A stretch of 64,000 nucleotides of DNA from DATBJJ01 sp036556425. Lineage in GTDB: Bacteria > Acidobacteriota > Vicinamibacteria > Vicinamibacterales > 2-12-FULL-66-21. The notes below the pieces were generated by a model. That model did no database searches, was not told where the DNA came from, and was given only the letters and a program-made list of their open reading frames with translations. Made by a program: the position numbers and the translations under genes. How positions within the stretch are numbered: position 1 is the stretch's first letter; each line of letters begins with the position of its first letter. Positions 52,051-59,100 of the stretch are shown one piece after another. The DNA is taken from assembly GCA_036556425.1 (NCBI GenBank), contig DATBJJ010000060.1, positions 27,070-91,069 on the forward strand, written 5' to 3'.

Positions 52051-53683
52051 GCGCCTGCTCCCACCCGCTCTGATCGTGGAGCGAGACCGGCTTCACGTCT
52101 CCGAGCCGTTGACCTCGCGACACACACACGTCCAAATATGCGCGATCGGCGTGCGGCCCGACGCGCACGACGCGCGCGGGTCGAAGCTGACCGATGTCGA
52201 CGCACCAGGCGTAGTGCGGATTCCTGCGCAGCGCCCGTTCGAGCAATCGCGCGAGATCCACACCCAACGCGCCGTCGGGCTCCACGAGCAACGTGTACGC
52301 CACGCCGTCGCCGATCGCCTCCGGCGCGAGCATCGCGAAGCGCGGCACCGGCCCGCGCGCGAAGATCTCCGCGAGAACGGCCGTCACGAATCCGTCGCTC
52401 AGCTTCTCGCCGAATCGATCCGACACGCGATCGCCGCGGCCGACGAATTCGATCGAGGGCGTCTCACCGATCCAACCGTTCACACGAACGCGATCGCCCA
52501 GCGCGTAGCGATAGAGACCGCCGCCCGTCGTCACGATGACCGTGTACTCGGCGCCCGGCTCGAGCTCGTGGACGAGGCACGGACGATTCGCGGCGTCGAG
52601 GAGCTCGAAGAAGTGCGAGCGGATGGCGAACGGGTGCCGCGAGCCGAACGGAATCGACACGATCGCTTCGGTCGCGATCAGTCCTTTCGCCTGGACGTGC
52701 ACGACGCGCATCGCCCGTCGAAGGCGATCCGCGTACGGACGCGCCGGGCCGTCCGCCCAGCAGCTCACGACCGAGAGCTCCGGCCAAAGAACGCGGCTTT
52801 CGGCGCTTCCCAGCTTGCGAAGCTCCTTGGCGCGTAATGGATCCGGCCACACGAGCGGCGCGAGCGCCGCATGCACGCGCGGTGGCAGCGCCGACGGCGG
52901 CGTCACGGTGCCTCTCGCGACATCGTCGACGAGGCGATCGAAGATCGCCGGCAGCGACTCGAGCATTAGCAGGAGGAACGATGGATGCCACACCGAGATC
53001 AGCCGCAGGCCGCGCTCGCGAATCAGGAACAACAGCGTGACGTAGCGGAACGCGTCGGGGTCGGTGATGTGTCGCACTTCCGCGGGCACCGCGAGGACGG
53101 CGTCGACGAGACGCTGCCTGAACCCGCCGAGATATTCGCTGTCTTCGCCGAATCCGATCGGCACCGCGGCGCCGCCGCCGGCGACTCTGCTTGCCGCTCG
53201 CTCGAACGATCGCGCCGGCGTGATCGACCAGTACGCGGGTCCGCCTATGACGCTCCGATGTTTCAGATTCAGATCGACGATCCATGCGTCGATCGCGTCG
53301 CTGAACTCGCGCTGCAGATCCGCCGTGTGCGGAATGAGCTTTACAGGGCTCGTCGATCCGCTGGACGGCGTCAAGCGAACCACGGGCGCGCGCGTGAGCA
53401 CGCCCGCTTCGCCCGATGCGATCCGCGCGATCTCCGGCTCGACGTCGTCGTACGACACGATGGGAACGCCGTCTTGATACGCGCGGACCACGTCGGACGA
53501 TTGCAGAAGGCGCGCGAAATCATAACGCCGTCCGATTTGGGTATCTCGATTGGCCTCGAGACAGCGAGTCAACAGCGCGCGCTGCGTCCTGGCCGGATCG
53601 CGCAGCGCCCGCCGGAATCGCCGCCACCCTCGCGCGCACGCCCCCGTCCACACGAGATTCGCCGCCGCGGCCTGAATGTTCAT
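52007..53683 (-). CDS. GH3 family acyl-adenylating enzyme
   Basis: A 558-residue protein of the GH3 superfamily of ATP-dependent acyl-adenylases, best known for conjugating plant acids to amino acids. The nucleotide-binding region is TPSSGSTSPVKLIP near 104-117; VTTGGGLYRYALGDRVRV, with its GD dipeptide, and a following C-terminal domain support the assignment. In this setting it may activate a fatty acid for amide or ester formation. Bacterial GH3 proteins are mostly uncharacterised. It is coupled to its neighbours by a 44-base overlap (5' of the hydrolase) and ATGA (upstream). Confidence 0.85.
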   Translation of the reverse strand: MNIQAAAANLVWTGACARGWRRFRRALRDPARTQRALLTRCLEANRDTQIGRRYDFARLLQSSDVVRAYQDGVPIVSYDDVEPEIARIASGEAGVLTRAPVVRLTPSSGSTSPVKLIPHTADLQREFSDAIDAWIVDLNLKHRSVIGGPAYWSITPARSFERAASRVAGGGAAVPIGFGEDSEYLGGFRQRLVDAVLAVPAEVRHITDPDAFRYVTLLFLIRERGLRLISVWHPSFLLLMLESLPAIFDRLVDDVARGTVTPPSALPPRVHAALAPLVWPDPLRAKELRKLGSAESRVLWPELSVVSCWADGPARPYADRLRRAMRVVHVQAKGLIATEAIVSIPFGSRHPFAIRSHFFELLDAANRPCLVHELEPGAEYTVIVTTGGGLYRYALGDRVRVNGWIGETPSIEFVGRGDRVSDRFGEKLSDGFVTAVLAEIFARGPVPRFAMLAPEAIGDGVAYTLLVEPDGALGVDLARLLERALRRNPHYAWCVDIGQLRPARVVRVGPHADRAYLDVCVSRGQRLGDVKPVSLHDQSGWEQALGGAHSRPVENAAL

Positions 53684-54420
53684 GGCGTCAGGCGCTCGAC
53701 GCTTCGCGCGATCCGCCGGCCCGCCGCGGTGAGGTTCGCGTCGCCGATGTTCGTCAAGCAGACCAGCTCGTCGCCGGACGAGTAGCCGGGATTGCGATCG
53801 AGAAAGAACGCCACGTGCTCGTCGAGCAGACGGCCGGACGGAACGTCGAGCAGCTCCGGCACGAGCACTTGCGGTTTCGCGAAACGCACGATGCCGCGCG
53901 CGGCGTCATATCGTTCGCCGAACCGCTCCGCGGCAAGCGCGTCGACGAGCGTCTTCGGTCGTGCCGACGAGTCGAACCGCGGATAGAACTCCCGCCAGAA
54001 GACGGGCAGAAAGCGATACGTGCGGAAGCCTGACGTGAGAAGCAGCCAATACACGTCGGCGGTGGATGCGCCGCTCGTCAGCGATCGCGCCGCCGCGAGC
54101 CACGCAACCGGGAGCGCGGGGCTTCCCCACCACTCCTTGTCGACGATCGTGTCTCCCGAGTAGACGATCATCGCGTCGACGCCCGGCACTTCGGATCGAT
54201 AGACGAGCAGCGTCGAGAACCCTCTCGGCACGCCGCGATCGTCTTCGAGCAAGATCACGTGGCTCTTCTCCGACAGATCCGCGTCGAACGTATCGACGTC
54301 GACGCCCGTGAAGAACGTCGACAGCAGCGCGAACATCGCGTCGCGTTCCGATGGGGTGAGCGCGCTCCGCGGGATCGTCCGGCCAGTCAACCGAAGCGAC
54401 GTGCCAGTCAGGGTGCTCAT
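53680..54420 (-). CDS. conserved protein, GNAT-like acyltransferase candidate
   Basis: A 246-residue protein. The central segment (HVILLEDDRGVPRGFSTLLVYRSEVPGVDAMIVYSGDTIV) looks like the beta4-beta5 region of GNAT folds, and a Trp-rich part (EWWGSPALPVAWLAAARSL) follows. No clear acetyl-CoA P-loop (Q/R-x-x-G-x-G/A) is visible, so the fold call is tentative. It overlaps both neighbours by four bases (ATGA), which places it firmly in the operon. Another reading is an uncharacterised biosynthetic enzyme. Confidence 0.55.
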   Translation of the reverse strand: MSTLTGTSLRLTGRTIPRSALTPSERDAMFALLSTFFTGVDVDTFDADLSEKSHVILLEDDRGVPRGFSTLLVYRSEVPGVDAMIVYSGDTIVDKEWWGSPALPVAWLAAARSLTSGASTADVYWLLLTSGFRTYRFLPVFWREFYPRFDSSARPKTLVDALAAERFGERYDAARGIVRFAKPQVLVPELLDVPSGRLLDEHVAFFLDRNPGYSSGDELVCLTNIGDANLTAAGRRIARSVERLTP

Positions 54421-55616
54421 AGGATTGCCAACTCGGGATTCGCGGGACGCCCGTCGAGCGACGAGGCGGCCGCTGTGCCTTCGGGCCAGTAACCAACGTA
54501 GAGAACGCTCTCGTACGCGCGATGCCGAAACGCGCGCTTCACCGCGCCGAGCTCCGTGCCGCGCGCCGGCAGACCGAGCACGACGTACTCGAGCCCCTTC
54601 GAGCGCGCGCGGCGGCAGACCGCATCGACGAGCGCGATCGTGATCGCGTTCGCATCGACCTCAGGATCGACGGCGAAATGCGACACATAGGCAAATGGCA
54701 GCTGCGCGCCGACCTCTGGCAGCGCCGGCGCGCCGGTCAGCGACGAAAACATGTTGATCGCCCGCCGCCACCGGCCGAGCACGGGCGCGTATCCGCGCAC
54801 GACCACCTGCTTGAACGCGCGCTGATCCCAACAGGCGGCGCAGCCGACCACTCGGCCCGCGGTGGACGCGACGACGAAGTCGTCGATCGCGAGGCCGCGG
54901 CAGCGTGACGGCGAGGAGAGATCGGCGCTCGTCCAGCACGGAAAGAACTGGGCGCGCGATCCGTGACGGTTCACGCACGACGCAATCTCCGCGACAAACG
55001 GCGTGGTGCCGCAGGTCAGCTGGATCTCCGTCGGTAGGCGCACACGCAGCCGCTGGTTGACGGCGATCGCGAGCGAGACGAGCGTATCGATCGGCTCGAA
55101 AGTCGGCCACTCCGACGTGCGGCGCGCGAGCAGGCGCTGCGCGGCATTGTTGTCGGCCACGACCGACGCCAGATGAATCGACGCGCCGTCGTGCGACGAG
55201 AGCCGACGGCAGAGCGCGAAACCGGCATCGAGAAGAGCGCGACGCCGCCGGAACCGCTCGTCGATCCGGAGCTGCCCGAGATACCCGATCCGCGCGACGC
55301 GGCCGTTGACGAACGCGCTGCGCACCGCGCGGCTCGCAATCCCCGCGAGCGCGCCGGTTCCGCGGTGACGCGCGACGACGGTGTGATGCACGTCGCCCTC
55401 GATCGATCCGCCCAGCGCGCTGTCCGGCTCGCGCTCGAGCGACAGGCGCACGTCGCCCGCGAACGCCGACGCGCGCAGGAGCGCTCGAATCTCCGGATCG
55501 TCGGCGGGCGCCGCGAGCCGCAGATCGTAGTCGGCCGCGGCGCACGCGCGCGGCCGGCGGTCGACCGCTCGCGCGTCGGCCGCCGTCAGTGGACGCGCAG
55601 CAACGATCCCGTCCAC
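54417..55616 (-). CDS. tandem GNAT-like acyltransferase
   Basis: A 399-residue protein with two GNAT-like halves. The first (about 35-190) has IGYLGQLRIDERFRRRRALLDAGF, resembling the acetyl-CoA binding motif A; the second (about 235-395) has the strand pattern FAYVSHFAVDPEVDANAITIALVDAVCRRA. GTG 55616 is the only usual start in this region and overlaps the radical SAM gene by 31 bases. Two acyltransferase-like genes in a row suggests repeated acyl transfer to a polar head or sugar. Acyl donor unknown. Confidence 0.7.
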   Translation of the reverse strand: MDGIVAARPLTAADARAVDRRPRACAAADYDLRLAAPADDPEIRALLRASAFAGDVRLSLEREPDSALGGSIEGDVHHTVVARHRGTGALAGIASRAVRSAFVNGRVARIGYLGQLRIDERFRRRRALLDAGFALCRRLSSHDGASIHLASVVADNNAAQRLLARRTSEWPTFEPIDTLVSLAIAVNQRLRVRLPTEIQLTCGTTPFVAEIASCVNRHGSRAQFFPCWTSADLSSPSRCRGLAIDDFVVASTAGRVVGCAACWDQRAFKQVVVRGYAPVLGRWRRAINMFSSLTGAPALPEVGAQLPFAYVSHFAVDPEVDANAITIALVDAVCRRARSKGLEYVVLGLPARGTELGAVKRAFRHRAYESVLYVGYWPEGTAAASSLDGRPANPELAIL

Positions 55617-56941
55617 GCCTCGTCTCCAAGCGGAAATCCGTCGCGCCGGTTCGTGTCGACGCGAAGCATGCTGTTGATCGGGAAGAAACTGCGGAACATG
55701 AACGCGTCCGCGCGATTCACGGCATCGAAGCCGCGCCGGATGATGCTCGGCCACGCGTAGAAGCGCCGGCGCGCCTCGAGGCAATGCCGCGCCAGATCCT
55801 CGGGGCTCATGGCTGCCGGTTGAAAAGGAACGGCGTTGTATCGATAGCGCGGATCGAGCCACCACGACTCGTAGAGCAGCCGTTGCTCGCGTTGAAGCCG
55901 CGCGTACAACGGCGTGCCCGGAAACGGCGTCAGATGGTTGAACGCCGCGATGTAGAACTTGTGATCCGTGGCGAACTCCGTCGCGCGAGCGAAGCTCTCC
56001 GGCGTATCGGCGTCGTACCCGAAGATGAACGTCGCGTAGAGGCGGAGACCGAACCGGCGGAGGTTCGCGAGCGCCGCCTCGTACCCGCCGCGCATCGTGT
56101 TGAAGCTCTTGTTCATCGCGGCCAGCGTCGCCGGGTTCAAGCTCTCGAACCCGATGAGCACGCCCTGGCACCCGCTGCGGACGATCAGATCGAGGAACTC
56201 CTCGTCGTGCGCGGCGTTGATGCTCGACTGGCTGACCCACCGGATGCCGAGCGGCGCCAGCGCGCGGAAGAATTCCTTGGCCTCGGCGAGGTTCGACGTG
56301 ATGTTGTCGTCGACGAAGAAGAACAACCGGCGCGCGTGCCGGATCGACGCGATCTCCGCCAGCACGTCGTCCAATGGGCGGCGCGTCTGCGTGTTGTGGA
56401 ATACGGACTGCACGGCGCAGAACTCGCAGCGAAAGTGGCACCCGCGGCCCGCTTCGACGAGGCCAATCGGCAGATACCGCTTGCCCTTGAAGATGCGGCG
56501 ATCCGGTTTGACGCCGCGGAGCGATGGCCGACGTTCGCTGCGATAGACAGGCGCGAGACGGCCGCGGCGAAAGTCGTCGATGAGGCGCGGCCACGATTCT
56601 TCCGCTTCGCCGATCACGATGCTCTCGGCGTATGCGGACGTTTCATCCGGGCAGAGCGTCGGATGGAAGCCGCCCATCACCACCGGAACGCCGCGGCGCC
56701 GGTACTCGCTCGCGATCTGGTACGAGCGCCGCGCGGTGTAGGTCTCCACGCTGATCGCGACGAGATCCGTCGGCTCGTCGTACCGAATCCGCTCCATGCG
56801 ATCGTCGTAGAAGCGGATGTCGACGTCCGGTGGCGTCAGGCCGGCGATCGCGGCGGGCGGCAGCGGTTCCATCTCCCACGATCGCAGGTAGCGCTGGCCC
56901 TGCCGCCGGCCGATGCACGGGTGCACGAGCGTCAGCCTCAT
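55586..56941 (-). CDS. B12-binding-type radical SAM enzyme
   Basis: A 451-residue protein. The N-terminus has a cobalamin-binding-like Rossmann segment (VVMGGFHPTLCPDETSAYAESIVIGEAEESW), and the radical SAM core has the CHFRCEFC cluster motif (C-x3-C-x2-C) plus FFVDDNITSNLAEAKEF and VLIGFESLNP. It closely parallels the gene upstream of it, with the same layout. This class performs methylation or ring formation on unactivated carbons. ATG 56941 overlaps the upstream stop by four bases (ATGA). Confidence 0.9.
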   Translation of the reverse strand: MRLTLVHPCIGRRQGQRYLRSWEMEPLPPAAIAGLTPPDVDIRFYDDRMERIRYDEPTDLVAISVETYTARRSYQIASEYRRRGVPVVMGGFHPTLCPDETSAYAESIVIGEAEESWPRLIDDFRRGRLAPVYRSERRPSLRGVKPDRRIFKGKRYLPIGLVEAGRGCHFRCEFCAVQSVFHNTQTRRPLDDVLAEIASIRHARRLFFFVDDNITSNLAEAKEFFRALAPLGIRWVSQSSINAAHDEEFLDLIVRSGCQGVLIGFESLNPATLAAMNKSFNTMRGGYEAALANLRRFGLRLYATFIFGYDADTPESFARATEFATDHKFYIAAFNHLTPFPGTPLYARLQREQRLLYESWWLDPRYRYNAVPFQPAAMSPEDLARHCLEARRRFYAWPSIIRRGFDAVNRADAFMFRSFFPINSMLRVDTNRRDGFPLGDEAWTGSLLRVH

Positions 56942-58308
56942 GACGCGCGCCTCGACGGCTCGGCGGCGTCCGCATTCTCGCGGCGCCCGGGATGGCCGAT
57001 GATCCAATCGCAGTTGTAGAAGCGGTGCAGGTTGTGCGCGTAGTGGCGATAGCCGAGATTCGCCGTCAACGCGATCCACGGCGGGGCCGGCGATCCGCGC
57101 AGCCGCTTCGCGATCGATCCGATCGCGTACGCCGCGCGCCACGCGCGCTCGGTGCCCTCCTGCAAATCGCGAACGCTCATCCGCGCGGGCTGGAACACGA
57201 CGTGCTGCCCGTCGTACAGCTCCCAGTTCCTCGTGAGGATCCGTCCCTCGCTCTCGAGACGATGGTAGAGCGCCGTCCCGGGAAACGGCGTCTGGATCGC
57301 AAAGCGAGGCAGATCGATCTGCGCGTCGACGGCAAAGCGCGCGGTCTCGAGGAACACGTCCGGCGTGTCGTGATCCATGCCGAACACGAAGCAGCCGTAC
57401 ACCGCGATCCGGTGCGCGTGCATCAGCGCGACGACTTCCTTGAAGCGCGACGGGCGATTGAACCCTTTGCTCGACTTGTGCAGATTCGCCGGAAGGATCG
57501 ACTCGAACCCAATCAGCAAGCCGCGGCATCCGCTGCGCGAGGCAAGCGCGAGCAGCGGACGATCGTCCGCGAGGAGAACCGTCGACAGTCCGTACCATTC
57601 CACGCGCAGCGGGATCAGCGCTTCGAAGAGCCGCTCGGCGTACGCGCGATCGGCGATGAGATTCAGGTCGACGAAGATCAGTTTTCGCGCGCCATGCCGC
57701 GTGATGTCGGCGACGACATCCTCGACCGGCTTCTGATACGGCTTGCGTCCCCACGCGGCGGGCACCACGCAGAACTCGCAGTTGTGAATGCACGCGCGCG
57801 TCGCCTCGAAGACGTTGTTCGTCAGAAAGCGGGCGCCCGGCATGAGATCGCGGCGAGGCAGCGGCCGGCCCGCGAGCGACAGATCGGGCGCCTGCGTGTA
57901 CCGGCGCGCCAGCGTTCCGCGCGCGAAATCACGCAGCAGCTCCGGCCACGTATCTTCCGCATAGCCTTTCACCACCGCGTCCGCGTGCGGCTCCGCATCG
58001 TCCGGCACCAGCGTGACGTGCGGGCCGCCGAGGATCACCGGAATGCCGCGCGACCGGAAGTGCGCCGAAAGCTCGTACGCGCGCGGGGCGGTCCCCGTAA
58101 TCACGGTCATGCCAATGAGGTCGGCGTCGAGATTGCGGTCGACGTCCTCGATGCCTTCGTCGATGAGCGTGATCGACGCGCGGAGTTCGTCGGGCACGAG
58201 CGCGGCGAGCGTTGTCAGCGTCAGCGGCGCGTAGCGGAGCGATCGGCGGAAGATCCCGCCGCGATGACGATAAAGAGGCCCCTTGGGGGAGATCAGCGCG
58301 ATTCTCAT
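56938..58308 (-). CDS. B12-binding-type radical SAM enzyme
   Basis: A 456-residue protein with a B12-binding-like N-terminal domain (ILGGPHVTLVPDDAEPHADAVVKGYAEDTW), the cluster motif CIHNCEFC, and IFVDLNLIADRAYAERLFE and LLIGFESILP in the core. The C-terminus ends in a segment with NLHRFYNCDW. It is the first gene of the nine-gene operon; its promoter would lie in the divergent region 58309-58580. It is a paralogue of the adjacent enzyme, suggesting sequential or dual reactions. Confidence 0.9.
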   Translation of the reverse strand: MRIALISPKGPLYRHRGGIFRRSLRYAPLTLTTLAALVPDELRASITLIDEGIEDVDRNLDADLIGMTVITGTAPRAYELSAHFRSRGIPVILGGPHVTLVPDDAEPHADAVVKGYAEDTWPELLRDFARGTLARRYTQAPDLSLAGRPLPRRDLMPGARFLTNNVFEATRACIHNCEFCVVPAAWGRKPYQKPVEDVVADITRHGARKLIFVDLNLIADRAYAERLFEALIPLRVEWYGLSTVLLADDRPLLALASRSGCRGLLIGFESILPANLHKSSKGFNRPSRFKEVVALMHAHRIAVYGCFVFGMDHDTPDVFLETARFAVDAQIDLPRFAIQTPFPGTALYHRLESEGRILTRNWELYDGQHVVFQPARMSVRDLQEGTERAWRAAYAIGSIAKRLRGSPAPPWIALTANLGYRHYAHNLHRFYNCDWIIGHPGRRENADAAEPSRRAS

Positions 58309-58580
58309 CCGTCACCAGCCTCAGAACCCATGACCGAGGTTACGGCGACGGGAGCGCCGGAGGAGTGAAAGGCGACTGAAAAACGATGACAAAGCATGAG
58401 CCTCGTGCGGCGTCTTTGTCAAACTATTGATGCTGCAAGGGTTCAGTCCGGCGAAAAGACAGCCGGCCGGGAACGGCGAGTTGGGAACCGTCCCGGCACG
58501 GCTTTGGGAGGAGAGGCTGACACCCCTAACAACGTCGCGTTCGGGGGAACCGAACAGACCCTGAATGCGATAATCAATGC
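58309..58580. ncRNA. structured intergenic region, candidate leader RNA
   Basis: A 272-base gap between divergent genes. Base pairing: 58388-58394 with 58414-58420 (7 bp); 58439-58443 (GGGTT) with 58557-58561 (GACCC) closing a multi-branch region; 58448-58452 with 58462-58466; 58467-58476 with 58488-58496 with one bulge; 58540-58544 with 58550-58554. Two G-U pairs exist only on the plus strand, which favours rightward transcription into the lipoprotein gene, but the reverse strand would serve the operon. It could be a cis-regulatory RNA; this is a hand-folded prediction. Confidence 0.4.
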
Positions 58581-58979
58581 ATGCGAACGGTCGTGGTGGG
58601 GGTTCTTTCGCTCGCGTTGTCGGGTTGTGCGGACACGAGTCCGATCTCACCAGGTCCCGTGTCTCGCGAGGTCGTGCTGGCGCCTGGCCAGACGACGTCG
58701 ATCGCCGAAGCCTCGATTAGTCTGCGGTTCACGGGAGTGTCCGGCGATTCGCGGTGCCCGGCGGACGCGATCTGCATTCAGGGCGGCGATGCGCTGGTGC
58801 AGGTCGAGGTCATTCCCGCACGTGGACGGCTGCAGCCCTACGTGCTCCACACAGGGGACATGCGCCCCGTCGTCCACGAGGATCTGACGATCGCGCTCCT
58901 GGAGCTGTCGCCGTACCCGTTCAGCTCGCGTCCGATCGCGCCGGGCGACTACCGCGCCACGCTGCGCATTTCTCGGTAA
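58581..58979 (+). CDS. small lipoprotein of unknown function
   Basis: A 132-residue protein with a type II signal peptide: a short basic start, hydrophobic core and lipobox LSGC with Cys at 16. The mature part is beta-rich and includes two cysteines (DSRCPADAICIQGGD) that might form a disulfide. Not assigned to a family I know. ATG 58581 is the only fit to the signal peptide. Its 5' region holds the structured element described above. Confidence 0.75.
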   Translation: MRTVVVGVLSLALSGCADTSPISPGPVSREVVLAPGQTTSIAEASISLRFTGVSGDSRCPADAICIQGGDALVQVEVIPARGRLQPYVLHTGDMRPVVHEDLTIALLELSPYPFSSRPIAPGDYRATLRISR

Positions 58980-59002
58980 GGGTCAGAGTCGACTCAGACC
59001 CC

Positions 59003-59072
59003 ACTCAGACTCCACTCAGACCCAGATTTCGCCCAAATCCTACTCAGACAGGTGTCTGAGTGGAGTCTGAGT
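59003..59072. repeat. ACTCAGAC-type inverted repeat array
   Basis: ACTCAGACTCCACTCAGAC at 59003-59021 is a perfect 19-base inverted repeat of GTCTGAGTGGAGTCTGAGT at 59054-59072, with a 32-base loop, inside a longer run of CTCAGAC and GTCTGAG units (58981-59098). It separates the lipoprotein gene from the convergent permease gene. Confidence 0.75.
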
Positions 59073-59100
59073 CAAGTCTGAGTCGAGTCTGAGTCCACCC

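Noticed and set aside
58439..58510. Possible cobalamin or c-di-GMP riboswitch in the region before the lipoprotein
   Set aside because: GTCCCGGCACGGCT has some resemblance to a cobalamin-box end and GACAGCCGG to a GEMM segment, but the remaining core motifs of either class are absent. Kept only as an unclassified structured region.
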